Shown here: positions 17,347-24,968 of the stretch, in pieces
Layout of the letters: every line of letters begins with the position of its first letter
How positions within the stretch are numbered: the stretch's first letter is position 1
NCBI RefSeq assembly: GCF_022095675.1
Contig: NZ_JAHYSG010000045.1
Location: 1-64,000 of the forward strand
Direction: 5' to 3'
Length of the DNA stretch: 64,000 bases
Source of the DNA: Dactylosporangium sp. AC04546
GTDB taxonomy: Bacteria; Actinomycetota; Actinomycetes; Mycobacteriales; Micromonosporaceae
Notes under the pieces: generated by a model
Seen by the model: the letters and a program-made list of their open reading frames with translations, nothing else
Databases searched by the model: none
Told to the model about the DNA's origin: nothing
Made by a program: the position numbers and the translations under genes

Positions 17347-17799
17347 CTAACCCCAGTTCTGTGGGGCCTGCTGGCGGGTCGTGACGTTGATGCGGTTGAA
17401 GAAGTTCGTGGTGGCGATCCACAGCACGATCGCCCCCAGTTCGGGCTCCGTGAAGTGCTTCGCCGCCGCGTCCCAGATCGGGTCCGGGACCGCGTCGCCG
17501 CGGTCGGCCAGGCGGGTCGCCGACTCGGCGAGGTCCAGGGCCGCCCGCTCGGCGTCGGTGAAGTACGGAGTCTCCCGCCAGGCCGCCACGGCGAACAGCC
17601 GCTCGTCGGTCTCGCCGCGCTGCTTGGCCCCGCGGGCGCCGGCGTCCACGCACGGGCCGCAGCCGTTGATCTGGCTCGCCCGCAGGTGGACCAGCTCCAG
17701 CGTCGCCGCCGGGACGCCGGACGAGTGGACGGCCTTGTACAGCAGGTTGATCGCCTTGACGACGTCGGGCGAGGCCGGGTTCGTGAGTCGTGCCTGCAT
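17347..17799 (-). CDS. AhpD-like/carboxymuconolactone decarboxylase-family protein
   Basis: A 150-residue alkylhydroperoxidase-like helical protein. The redox motif is C47-G-P-C50 in SQINGCGPCVDAG. The family normally has CxxCxxxH; here the His position is Gly54, so the proton relay looks altered. Proteins of this family are the standard partner of ECF41 sigma factors. The gene has a textbook ECF41 promoter (TGTCACA, 16 bp, CGTC; 17874-17848) and an AGGAG ribosome site 6-7 nt before ATG 17799. It is divergent from the sigma gene. Its likely role is peroxide or organic-radical detoxification within the ECF41 response. Confidence 0.9.
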   Translation of the reverse strand: MQARLTNPASPDVVKAINLLYKAVHSSGVPAATLELVHLRASQINGCGPCVDAGARGAKQRGETDERLFAVAAWRETPYFTDAERAALDLAESATRLADRGDAVPDPIWDAAAKHFTEPELGAIVLWIATTNFFNRINVTTRQQAPQNWG

Positions 17800-17812
17800 G
17801 ATCGTCTCCTTG

Positions 17813-17839
17813 TGTCACATCGGAACGGTTTGGTTCGTC
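17813..17839 (+). promoter_or_regulatory. ECF41-type promoter of the sigma factor gene
   Basis: TGTCACA (17813-17819), a 16-bp spacer, and CGTC (17836-17839) match the published ECF41 consensus exactly. It points at the sigma gene, implying positive autoregulation. It forms one half of a mirror-symmetric pair with the minus-strand promoter at 17848-17874. Confidence 0.82.
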
Positions 17840-17847
17840 GCTCAGAT

Positions 17848-17874
17848 GACGGACCCGACCGGGCTCATGTGACA
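17848..17874 (-). promoter_or_regulatory. ECF41-type promoter of the AhpD-like gene
   Basis: Read on the minus strand, TGTCACA (17874-17868), a 16-bp spacer and CGTC (17851-17848). The two CGTC cores are 8 bp apart and the start sites should lie within that gap. The whole 62-bp block 17813-17874 is therefore symmetric. The expected 5' leader of the AhpD-like gene is about 40 nt. Confidence 0.82.
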
Positions 17875-17904
17875 TATGTGGCGTAGGCCACAATGGAGGA
17901 CATC

Positions 17905-18777
17905 ATGGCGAACGACGACCTGCTGGCCGAGCGCTTCGAGCGCGTGCGGCCCCGCCTGCGCGCGGTGGCGTACCGCATGCTCGGCTCGATCACCGAGGCC
18001 GAGGACGCCGTGCAGGAGGCCTGGCTGCGGCTGCAGCGCACCGACGACCGGGAGATCGGCAACCTGGCCGCCTGGCTGACCACGGTCGTCGGCCGGGTCT
18101 GCCTCGACATGCTGCGCTCCCGCACCCAGCGCCGCGAGGAGCCGCTCGACCTCGACGCCGAGCCGCCGGCTGCCGGCGCCGACCCCGAGCAGCAGGCGAT
18201 GCTGGCCGACTCGGTCGGCCTGGCCCTGCTCGTCGTGCTCGACACGCTCGCCCCGACCGAGCGGCTGGCGTTCGTCCTGCACGACCTGTTCGCGGTGTCG
18301 TTCGACGAGATCGCCGTCATGGTCGGCCGCAGTCCGGCGGCGGCCCGTCAGCTGGCCAGCCGCGCCCGCCGCCGCATCCAGGCCGCCTCCGACAACCCGG
18401 ACGCCCCGGACGCCGACGCGACCCGCGGCCGCGCGATCGTCGACGCCTTCCTGACCGCGTCCCGCGGCGGGGACATGGCCGGCCTGCTGGAGCTGCTCGA
18501 CCCGGACGTGGTCCTGCGCGCGGACCTGGCCGCCGCCCGCCTGGGCTCGGAGGGCGAGACCCGCGGCGCCGAGGTGGTCGCCCGCTTCTTCTCCGGCCGC
18601 GCGCAGGCGGCGGTGCCGGCGCTCATCGACGGGGTTCCCGCTGCGGTGGTACTGCGGGAGAACCGCATCTTCATCGCCCTCACGTTCATCGTCACGGGCG
18701 GCCGGATCGCAGCCATCGAGTCGATCGCCGACCCGGACGACCTGGCAGCACTCGACGTCCGTTTGTCGGACCGTTAG
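17905..18777 (+). CDS. sigJ: ECF41-family (SigJ-like) RNA polymerase sigma factor
   Basis: A 290-residue sigma factor. Sigma region 2 is AERFERVRPRLRAVAYRMLG...AEDAVQEAWLRLQ and region 4 is TLAPTERLAFVLHDLFAVSFDEIAVMVGRSPAAARQLASRARRR. A C-terminal SnoaL-like domain of about 110 residues replaces a separate anti-sigma factor, as is known for ECF41. ATG 17905 has GGAGG 5 nt upstream; ATG 17893 has none. It is divergent from its AhpD-like target and has its own ECF41 promoter. The inducing signal is unknown for the family. The symbol is used in the family sense. Confidence 0.9.
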   Translation: MANDDLLAERFERVRPRLRAVAYRMLGSITEAEDAVQEAWLRLQRTDDREIGNLAAWLTTVVGRVCLDMLRSRTQRREEPLDLDAEPPAAGADPEQQAMLADSVGLALLVVLDTLAPTERLAFVLHDLFAVSFDEIAVMVGRSPAAARQLASRARRRIQAASDNPDAPDADATRGRAIVDAFLTASRGGDMAGLLELLDPDVVLRADLAAARLGSEGETRGAEVVARFFSGRAQAAVPALIDGVPAAVVLRENRIFIALTFIVTGGRIAAIESIADPDDLAALDVRLSDR

Positions 18778-18781
18778 CGCC

Positions 18782-19282
18782 TTGTCCGAGATCGCCGGAG
18801 ACGATTTCATTACCCGGGTGACCACTCCGTCGAAGGACACGTATGCGCTCGGCATCGCCAACGACTCGTACCGCTGGTACGTCACCGCGTCGAAGCGCTC
18901 CCGCCGGTCGTACCGGATCACCGACGTCTCCGCGGTCGTGATCTCGGCCTCGATCCCGGTGGCGGCCGTGATGGCGCCCGACCTCCCGCAGCTCACGGCC
19001 GTCCTGGGCGCGATCCTGGTGGTCATCGCGGGCGTCCGCGCGATCTACCACTGGCCGGAGAACTACCTGCGCTTCAGCCGGGCGAGGGAGGCGGTGGAGG
19101 AGCAGCGCCGCCTGTACCACGTCTCGGCGCCCCCGTACGACGACCCGGCCACACGCGACGAGGAGCTGGTCAGGTCGGTGACGAGGATCGAGCAGGCGGA
19201 GATGGGCCAGTGGGCCCAGATCGCCGACCCCCACCCGGCCCCCAAAACCCCGCCGGCGCCGGCGTCGGCGCCGAACGAGTAG
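18782..19282 (+). CDS. DUF4231 (SLATT-like) two-helix membrane protein
   Basis: A 166-residue protein. After an N-terminal segment with DSYRWYVTASKRSRRSYRI come two helices (about 50-65 and 72-90), then ENYLRFSRAREAVEEQRRLYH and a coiled helix ending EQAEMGQW. This order matches DUF4231, a SLATT-clan family. SLATT proteins are predicted pore-formers in nucleotide-signalling conflict systems, but DUF4231 members also occur alone. The TTG start at 18782 is 5 nt after the sigma stop; GTG 18818 is the alternative. Co-transcription with the sigma factor is likely. No nucleotidyltransferase is next to it. The Pro-rich tail is probably disordered. Confidence 0.65.
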   Translation: MSEIAGDDFITRVTTPSKDTYALGIANDSYRWYVTASKRSRRSYRITDVSAVVISASIPVAAVMAPDLPQLTAVLGAILVVIAGVRAIYHWPENYLRFSRAREAVEEQRRLYHVSAPPYDDPATRDEELVRSVTRIEQAEMGQWAQIADPHPAPKTPPAPASAPNE

Positions 19283-19289
19283 CCCCGGG

Positions 19290-19652
19290 TCAGAGGCCGG
19301 CCAGCGGGTCGAAGGGCCAGTCCGCCGTGACCACCAGCGGGCCCACGTGGCGGTGGGGCTCGGCGCCCGAGCGGTCCTCGGCCGTCTCCGACTCCGCCGC
19401 CGTGGACTCCAGGGCGGACCAGAACGGCTCCAGTTCGGACGGCGAGCCCGTCACGTGGAGGGCCGGGCCCGGGTCCAGCGTCACCGTCAGCGGCGCGTCC
19501 GTCAGGGTCTGGACCAGGGTGCCGTTCGTCAGCGGGGCCTCGGCCGACGTGGCGCGCAGCGCCTTGGCCAGGGCGCGCAACGCCTCCGGGGAGCCGGCCA
19601 GGTCCAGGTCGTCGCCGTGGTAGCGGAGGCGGCAGCGGTGCTCGTTGGTCAT
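19290..19652 (-). CDS. Small protein, possibly Imm32-like
   Basis: A 120-residue soluble protein. The N-terminus is strand-rich (CRLRYHGDDLDLAGS), followed by PEALRALAKALR and a beta-rich middle. The pattern of a short strand, then xGSPEALRALAxxL recalls the Imm32 immunity-protein family, in which genes occur outside toxin clusters as well. I see no toxin gene beside it. It converges on the SLATT-like gene with a 7-nt gap. The assignment is tentative. Confidence 0.6.
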   Translation of the reverse strand: MTNEHRCRLRYHGDDLDLAGSPEALRALAKALRATSAEAPLTNGTLVQTLTDAPLTVTLDPGPALHVTGSPSELEPFWSALESTAAESETAEDRSGAEPHRHVGPLVVTADWPFDPLAGL

Positions 19653-19692
19653 GAGCGACTGTAACCCGGCCGGTCCCCGGTCGCGGCCGCGG

Positions 19693-20097
19693 TCAGAGCG
19701 CCTCGAAGTCGGCGCCGTCCATCACCCGGCGGATGACGATCGGCTGCTGGAGCGGTACCCCGCCCGGGCCGGGCACCTGGGAGATCCGGGCCGCGATCTC
19801 GATCGCCCGCTGCTCCGACTCCACGTCGACCAGCTGGTAGCCGGCGAGCATCTCCATGAACTCGGCGAACGGCCCGTCGGTGACGACCGGCGCGCCCCGG
19901 CCGTCGGAGGTGACGGTCCTGGCCAGCTCGGGGCCGGTGAGCGCGTTGCCGTCGAGGAGCTCGCCGGTCTCGGTGAGCTCGCGGTTCAGGGCGTCGTAGT
20001 AGTGCATGTGCGCCTTGACGTCCTCGGGCGCCCACTCCTCCATGGGCTCCGGGACCACGCCGGGTCGGTAGTCGACGATGAGGAGGTACTTGGTCAT
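19693..20097 (-). CDS. YCII-domain protein
   Basis: A 134-residue protein of the YCII/DGPF family. MTKYLLIVDYRPG, the central VTDGPFAEFMEMLAGYQLVDVESEQRAIEIAARI with its DGPF core, and a short VIRRVMDG end are diagnostic. The family has a ferredoxin-like dimer fold. In actinomycetes it usually sits beside an ECF sigma gene, which is missing here. AGGAG lies 6-7 nt before ATG 20097. Function is uncertain. Confidence 0.88.
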   Translation of the reverse strand: MTKYLLIVDYRPGVVPEPMEEWAPEDVKAHMHYYDALNRELTETGELLDGNALTGPELARTVTSDGRGAPVVTDGPFAEFMEMLAGYQLVDVESEQRAIEIAARISQVPGPGGVPLQQPIVIRRVMDGADFEAL

Positions 20098-20160
20098 GTC
20101 AGGCTCCTTCCGTCCAGTGCCGTGCAATCGCAGGACGGAGCCGCTCACCCGTTCTCGACA

Positions 20161-21174
20161 TCATGCCCGGGCATTTCTCAACGAAGATCCGATTGTCCGG
20201 CACAGGTCGACGGTCCGTGCGGCGAAGGCGGTCTCGTTGTCGAACCAGGCCGACACGCCGCAGAGCGGGCCGACCGTGCGGGTCAGGCTGGCGTCGACGA
20301 TCCCGGAGGCGGTGCTGCCGAGCACGTCGGAGGAGACGAGCGGCTCCTCGGAGTACTCCAGCAGCCCTCCGAACCGTGAGGACCGCAGCGCCGCGTTGAC
20401 CTCGCCCGGGGAGACGGCGCGGCGCAGCTGCACGGCCAGGCCGGCGAGGCAGCCGCCGGGCACCGGGACCCGCACGACGATGCCGTCGACCCGGCCGGCC
20501 AGCCGCGGCAGCACCTGGCCGACGTGCCGGGCGGTCGGGTCCTCGACGGGGACGATGTTCAGCGCGGCGGCCCGGGCCAGCCGGCTGCGGGCGGTGACGT
20601 CGAGCAGCGACTGGCTGGTGGTGTACGCGTGGGTGGTCAGCGACGACGCCGCCTCCACGCCGAACGCGCCGTCGAGCACGTCGAGCACCAGGCCGATGCA
20701 GTTGACCGGGCACGAGCCGTTCGACACGACGTGGTGGCGGGCCGGGTCGTAGGAGTCCTCGTTGAGCCCGACGACGAAGGTCGCGTCGGCGTCGGCGTCG
20801 TAGTGCGGCAGGATCACCGCGCGGGCGCCCGCCGCCAGGTGCGCCTCGGCACCGCGCCGGCCCGGGCGCGGGCGGGTGGCCTCGACCACCACGTCGACGC
20901 CCAGGTCCCGCCACGGCAGGTTGGCCCGGTCGGGCCGGTTGAGCACCTCGGTACGGCGGTGGCCGTCGACGAGCAGCCCGCCGGCCACGGGGGTGACCTT
21001 CCACGGCAGCGCGCCGAACGTGGAGTCGCGGCGCAGCAGCCAGGCCGCGAGGGCGGCCGGCATGAGGTCGTTGACGGCCACGACCGTGACGTCCGGCGTG
21101 GCCAGCGCCGCTCGCATCACCGACCGGCCGATCCGCCCGAAGCCGTTGATCGCCACCCGGACCGCGGCGGTCAC
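20161..21174 (-). CDS. Glyceraldehyde-3-phosphate dehydrogenase paralogue
   Basis: A 337-residue GAPDH-fold enzyme. The NAD site is VAINGFGRIGRSVMRAAL, the nucleophile Cys155 is in SNGSCPVNC (usual SCTTNC), and the general base His182 is in THAYT; the Cys-His spacing is normal. Several conserved stretches differ: the C-terminal WYDNEWGYS is WFDNETAFA, and the KK-type segment after VVEAT has become PRPGRRGAE. It is probably not the housekeeping glycolytic enzyme, which would be expected with pgk and tpi, absent here. It may act on another aldehyde phosphate. GTG 21174 is the chosen start. Confidence 0.82.
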   Translation of the reverse strand: MTAAVRVAINGFGRIGRSVMRAALATPDVTVVAVNDLMPAALAAWLLRRDSTFGALPWKVTPVAGGLLVDGHRRTEVLNRPDRANLPWRDLGVDVVVEATRPRPGRRGAEAHLAAGARAVILPHYDADADATFVVGLNEDSYDPARHHVVSNGSCPVNCIGLVLDVLDGAFGVEAASSLTTHAYTTSQSLLDVTARSRLARAAALNIVPVEDPTARHVGQVLPRLAGRVDGIVVRVPVPGGCLAGLAVQLRRAVSPGEVNAALRSSRFGGLLEYSEEPLVSSDVLGSTASGIVDASLTRTVGPLCGVSAWFDNETAFAARTVDLCRTIGSSLRNARA

Positions 21175-21482
21175 GGGCGGGCACCTCCCGGAGCTGCGGG
21201 TGCGATGATCGACTGCCGAGTGTTCATGACGGTTGCCCATCATGATGGCAGGTGGCCATGGCCACAACTCGGCCGGCCGCCACACGCATCTCCCGGCCCG
21301 GTGCGGTGCAATCGTGCGCATGGAGCCGAGCGTCGCCGCCGGGCACGACAGCCGGACGCTCAGCCACGGCGGACGCCGGGCCCACGCGGTCCTGCTGAGC
21401 TGGTACCGCGGTTCCTGGAGCTCTACGAGGGTTGACCTTGCCCCTGGGTGAGGGTCCAGGGTCGGTCCCCGAGGAGGCAACA
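21175..21482. other. 308-bp intergenic region with palindromes and a MerR-type promoter
   Basis: No gene is convincing here. It contains TGCC-N9-GGCA (21234-21250) followed at once by the perfect palindrome GTGGCCATGGCCAC (21252-21265). Near the right end TTGACC (21432-21437) precedes an imperfect dyad ACCTTGCCCC-T-GGGTGAGGGT (21435-21455). A CAGGGT hexamer follows 19 bp after TTGACC, the spacing expected of a MerR-controlled promoter. It reads into the MerR-PP2C fusion gene. Confidence 0.5.
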
Positions 21483-22550
21483 GTGCTCACGATCGGTGCG
21501 TTCGCCCGCGCGGCGCGGCTGTCGCCCAAGGCGTTGCGGCTCTACGACGAGCTCGGGCTGCTGCCGCCGGCGGCGGTCGACGGCGACTCGGGGTACCGCT
21601 TCTACAAGCCGGCCCAGCTGGACCGGGCCCGGCTCATCGCCTGGCTGCGCCGGCTCGGCATGCCGCTGGCCAGGATCCGGCGGGTGCTGGACCTGCCGCC
21701 GGCCGAGGCCGCGGACGCCGTCGCCGCGTACTGGGACGGCGTGCTCGCCGAGACCGCCGCCCGCGGGCACCTGGCCACCTTCCTCGTCGATCACCTGTCG
21801 GGGCGGGGTACCGCCATGAGCCCGCTGGGCATCCGCTACGCCGCCCGCGCCGAGTCGGGTCTGGTGCGCACCAGCAACGAGGACACCGCGTACGCGGGCA
21901 GCCGCCTGCTCGCCGTCGCCGACGGCACGCTCGGCGCGGCCGGCGACCGGGCCAGCGCGGCCGCGGTCGACGCGCTCAAGCCGCTCGAGGCCCTGGAGAC
22001 CCTGCCGGTACCGGCGGACGACCTGCTCGGCGCCCTCGCCGACGCGGTCGCCGACGCCGGCCGCGCCCTGCACGAGATCGCCGCGACCGACCCGTCGGGC
22101 GAGGCGGTCACCACCCTGACCGCGATGCTGTGGTCCGGTTCCCGGCTCGCCCTGGTCCACATCGGCGACAGCCGCGCCTACCAGCTCCGCGACGGCGAGC
22201 TGTTCCAGATCACCGACGACCACACGCACGTCCAGCTGCTGGTCGACGAGGGCCGACTGACCCCGGAGGAGGCCGCGGCCCACCCGCAGCGCTCGCTGCT
22301 GGTGCGGGCCCTGACCGGCACCGGCGCCGCCGAGGCGGACCTGTCGGTGCACGAGGCGCGCTCCGGCGACCGCTACCTGCTGTGCTCCGACGGCTTGTCG
22401 GCGGTGGTGGCGCCGGACGACCTGCGGACCGCGCTGCTGGCGGCGGGCGACCCGCAGGCGACCCTGGACCGCCTGGTCGAGCTGGCGTACGCGGCGGGCG
22501 CCCCGGACAACATCGCCTGCGTGGTCGCCGACGTGGTCACCCTGGAGTAG
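21483..22550 (+). CDS. MerR DNA-binding domain fused to a PP2C-type phosphatase
   Basis: A 355-residue fusion. Residues 1-105 form a MerR winged helix (LTIGAFARAARLSPKALRLYDELGLL). The rest is a PP2C/PPM fold with VRTSNEDTAYAG, AVADGTLGAAGD, HIGDSRAYQLRDGELF, LLCSDGLS and APDNIACVV. The metal loop reads ADGTLG where active enzymes have ADGMGG, but the Asp-Gly pair is kept. So the phosphatase could dephosphorylate Ser/Thr targets and the MerR part could respond to it. A GAGGAGG site lies 5 nt before GTG 21483. The upstream MerR-type dyad implies autoregulation. It overlaps the convergent PLP gene by 14 nt. Confidence 0.87.
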   Translation: MLTIGAFARAARLSPKALRLYDELGLLPPAAVDGDSGYRFYKPAQLDRARLIAWLRRLGMPLARIRRVLDLPPAEAADAVAAYWDGVLAETAARGHLATFLVDHLSGRGTAMSPLGIRYAARAESGLVRTSNEDTAYAGSRLLAVADGTLGAAGDRASAAAVDALKPLEALETLPVPADDLLGALADAVADAGRALHEIAATDPSGEAVTTLTAMLWSGSRLALVHIGDSRAYQLRDGELFQITDDHTHVQLLVDEGRLTPEEAAAHPQRSLLVRALTGTGAAEADLSVHEARSGDRYLLCSDGLSAVVAPDDLRTALLAAGDPQATLDRLVELAYAAGAPDNIACVVADVVTLE

Positions 22551-23550
22551 TGCCGTCGCGCAGGAAGCGCCCGATGGCGGCCGCGTACTGCGGGGACTCG
22601 GGGGCGTCGGCCCGGTAGCCGCCGTCGGCGATCAGCGTGGCGATCGCGCCGCGCTCGCCGTCGCGGATCATGCGGGCGGCCAGGGTGAACGCGCCCCACA
22701 GATTGGCGCCGGTCGACGGGCCGGCCTCGATGCCGGTCGCCGCCGCGAGGTGGCGCATCGCCGTCAGGCTGGCCGCGTCGGGCACCGGGATGACGAAGTC
22801 GAGCACCTCGGCGCGGAAGGCCGGCTCGACCCGGGGGCGGCCGATGCCGTCGATGCGGGACGGCATGCCGGTACCGTAGCCGCGATCGCCCGTCGCCCAG
22901 CTCGGGAAGTAGGCGGAGTGCTCGGGGTCGACGACCGCGAGCCGGGTCGGCAGGCCGTGATAGCGCAGGTGGCGGCCCAGGGTCGCGCTCGTCGCGCCCG
23001 TGCCGGCGCCCACGACCACCCAGGCCGGGGCCGACCCGCAGGCCTCGGTCACCTGTGCCACCAGCGCCGCTCCGGTGCTGCCGAAGCCCCGCCAGTCCTC
23101 GGCGTGCTCGACGGCGTTGAGGTGGTCCAGGTAGTGGCCGCCGAGCTCGCCCGCCAGGCGGGACGCCTCCGCGTAGATGGCGAGCGGCGGGTCGAAGGGG
23201 TGGCAGCGCCCGCCGTACGACTCGATCCGCTGCCGCTTCGCGGGCGAGGTCCTGCCGGGGACGACGGCGACGAACGGCAGGCCGAGCAGGCGGGCGAACC
23301 AGGCGGCGGCGACCGCGGTGTTGCCGGCCGTCGCCTCGACGACCGTCGTCGACGGGCCGATGCGCCCGTCGGCCACGGCGTCCTCGAACAGCCGCCGGAC
23401 GATGCCGTGCTTCAGGCTGCCGGACGGGCGTTGTGACTCGTCCTTGAGGTACAGCTCGAGATCGAAGGGCAACGGGTAGCACCGCAGTGGCGTCGGCGGC
23501 TCGGGCTCGCGCAGCCGCGCGAGGGCCGCGGTGGCCCAGTCACGATCCAT
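22537..23550 (-). CDS. PLP-dependent cysteine synthase-family protein (Cds1-like)
   Basis: A 337-residue fold-type II enzyme. The Schiff-base lysine is K47 in RPSGSLKHGI, the PLP phosphate loop is GAGTGATSATLG, and ATAGNTAVAAAWFARL is the substrate loop. The motif DESQRPSGSLKH matches the actinobacterial group that includes L-cysteine desulfhydrase Cds1, which releases H2S from cysteine. Synthase, desulfhydrase or beta-replacement activity cannot be separated by eye. It is divergent from a MOSC gene with only 12 bp between start codons, which may link it to sulfur or molybdenum cofactor chemistry. Confidence 0.82.
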   Translation of the reverse strand: MDRDWATAALARLREPEPPTPLRCYPLPFDLELYLKDESQRPSGSLKHGIVRRLFEDAVADGRIGPSTTVVEATAGNTAVAAAWFARLLGLPFVAVVPGRTSPAKRQRIESYGGRCHPFDPPLAIYAEASRLAGELGGHYLDHLNAVEHAEDWRGFGSTGAALVAQVTEACGSAPAWVVVGAGTGATSATLGRHLRYHGLPTRLAVVDPEHSAYFPSWATGDRGYGTGMPSRIDGIGRPRVEPAFRAEVLDFVIPVPDAASLTAMRHLAAATGIEAGPSTGANLWGAFTLAARMIRDGERGAIATLIADGGYRADAPESPQYAAAIGRFLRDGTTPG

Positions 23551-23562
23551 AGACTGGCCAGC

Positions 23563-24042
23563 ATGGCACAGATCGTGGAGCTGCTCGCCTCGCCCGTCCA
23601 CCGCTTCGAGGGCCGACCCTCGGACGGGCCGGCGCCGGCGCCCGGCGGCGAGCTGGTCGACGCCGTGCGGGTCCGGGCCGGGCTGGGGGTCGTCGGCGAC
23701 CGGTTCTTCGGGCAGGAGGCGCACCGCGACGCGAGCGTCACCGTCATCGCCCGGGAGTGGCTGCCGGACGGGGCCGGGCTCGCGCAGGTGCGCCGCAACG
23801 TGCTCGTCGAGGGCATCCCGGTCGACGACCTGGTCGGGTCGGTCCTCACGCTCGACTCGGGCGACGGGCCGGTCCGGCTGCGGGTGCGCCGGCCGGCGCA
23901 CCCGTGTGCCTGGATGGACGTGTCGATCCGGCCGGGCGCGTGGCGCGAGCTGCGCGGCCACGGCGGGGTGCGGTGCGTGCCGCTCGACGACGGGGTGCTG
24001 CGGGTGGGGCCGGTTTCCTTCTCCGTCTCAGCGGACGACTAG
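23563..24042 (+). CDS. MOSC-domain protein
   Basis: A 159-residue single MOSC domain. MOSC proteins handle sulfur from cysteine desulfurases or take part in molybdenum-cofactor-linked chemistry. The conserved Cys115 is in RPAHPCAWMD, with GDRFFGQEAHRDASVT and RRNVLVEGI as further family segments. TAGACT (23550-23555) lies 7 nt before ATG 23563, so the mRNA is probably leaderless. The first base of this hexamer is also the first base of the divergent gene's start codon. It overlaps the convergent cupredoxin gene by 15 nt. Confidence 0.88.
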   Translation: MAQIVELLASPVHRFEGRPSDGPAPAPGGELVDAVRVRAGLGVVGDRFFGQEAHRDASVTVIAREWLPDGAGLAQVRRNVLVEGIPVDDLVGSVLTLDSGDGPVRLRVRRPAHPCAWMDVSIRPGAWRELRGHGGVRCVPLDDGVLRVGPVSFSVSADD

Positions 24043-24414
24043 CTGGAACAGGACCAGGCCGGCGTCGTGGGTCTCGACCTCGAACAGTCCGGTCGCGTCG
24101 GCCGTGAACTCCAGCTTCGCCGGCTTGCCGGGCTCGAGGGCGGCCTTGCGGTCGTAGCCGTGGACGTGCAGCTCGTCGGGGGCGTCGGAGGTCACCGTGA
24201 GCTTGATCGTGGTGCCCCGTGCGACCTCGACCCGGCCGGTCGGCGGGCTGACCGTGCGGTTGCTGATGGTGATCGTGAGCTCCCGGTCGCCGCCCGCCGG
24301 TGTGCCTTCGCCGCGCGTGGCGTAGAAGACGGCGACGGCCGCGGCGATGACGATGACCGCGACGGCGAGCAGCCGGACCATGGTGTCGGGCCGGGACTTG
24401 GTGGCGGTGGGCAC
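24028..24414 (-). CDS. Membrane-anchored cupredoxin-like protein
   Basis: A 128-residue protein with one N-terminal helix (VRLLAVAVIVIAAAVAVFYAT) and an extracytoplasmic cupredoxin-like domain (Cupredoxin_1 type, as in EfeO). Sequence landmarks are GTTIKLTVTSDAPDELHVHGYD and a C-terminal GLFEVETHDAGLVLFQLVV. The usual C-terminal Cys of blue copper sites is missing; the two His in HVHGYD could bind metal. GTG 24414 has GAGGAG 8 nt upstream. TTGGTG and CACCAA (24437-24454) form a small dyad upstream. Its role is unclear, perhaps copper or iron handling. Confidence 0.8.
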   Translation of the reverse strand: MPTATKSRPDTMVRLLAVAVIVIAAAVAVFYATRGEGTPAGGDRELTITISNRTVSPPTGRVEVARGTTIKLTVTSDAPDELHVHGYDRKAALEPGKPAKLEFTADATGLFEVETHDAGLVLFQLVVR

Positions 24415-24612
24415 GGTGGCACTCCTCGCGGTGAGGTTGGTGCGCCGACACCAATTCGCGGATCTGGCCAGCAGCCTAGCCGACCTCTCCCCCGTCCCAC
24501 CAGCGCGGGATCGCCTTCGAGCAGCCGGTCGCGCACCGTGGTCACCGTCCGATGGGCTCCGCCACCGACGTCGGAGAGCACCGCGACGCTGCGCATGCGC
24601 CCATGGCACTTG

Positions 24613-24637
24613 CCATAGCTTGATCATTTATCTATGG
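24613..24637. promoter_or_regulatory. Dyad at the PadR promoter
   Basis: CCATAG (24613-24618) and CTATGG (24632-24637) form an inverted repeat with a 13-bp AT-rich centre. The right arm overlaps the TATGGT -10 (24633-24638) of the PadR gene. A PadR dimer bound here would block its own promoter. The rest of the 230-bp gap 24415-24644 shows no gene. Confidence 0.5.
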
Positions 24638-24644
24638 TCGGGCG

Positions 24645-24968
24645 ATGGCGACGATGCGGGAACCGACGTTTCTCATCCTCACCGCCCTGGCCGGCGAGCC
24701 GCGGCACGGCTACGGCATCGTGCGGGAGGTCGAGACGCTGTCCGGGATGCGGCTGCTGACCGGCACGCTGTACACGGCCCTGGACCGGCTCACCGCCGAG
24801 GGCCTCGTCGAGCACGACCGCGACGAGGAGGTCGACGGGCGGACCCGGCGGTACTACCGGCTCACCGCCGTCGGCCTGACCGCGCTGACCGCGGAGACCG
24901 CCCGCCTGCGCGGCCTCGCCACCGCCGCCGAGGCCCGCCTGCGCGCCGCCCGCCCGAGGACCGCCTGA
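24645..24968 (+). CDS. PadR-family transcriptional regulator
   Basis: A 107-residue PadR winged-helix protein. EPTFLILTALAGEPRHGYGIVREVE and TLYTALDRLTAEGLVEHD are the PadR DNA-binding core. It is short, with only the start of a C-terminal dimerisation helix. TATGGT lies 6 nt before ATG 24645 (leaderless), and a dyad overlaps it, so autorepression is likely. It overlaps the next gene by one base in TGATG, so the two are coupled. PadR genes paired with a membrane protein often control that gene. Confidence 0.9.
   Translation: MATMREPTFLILTALAGEPRHGYGIVREVETLSGMRLLTGTLYTALDRLTAEGLVEHDRDEEVDGRTRRYYRLTAVGLTALTAETARLRGLATAAEARLRAARPRTA

Noticed and set aside
20163..20174. Palindrome ATGCCCGGGCAT at the end of the GAPDH gene
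   Set aside because: It lies within the last codons, is only 12 bp and has no terminator-like tract; composition explains it.
21233..21451. Short plus-strand frame upstream of the MerR-PP2C gene
   Set aside because: No ribosome site or -10 and no family resemblance; it overlaps the palindromes and the promoter of the fusion gene.
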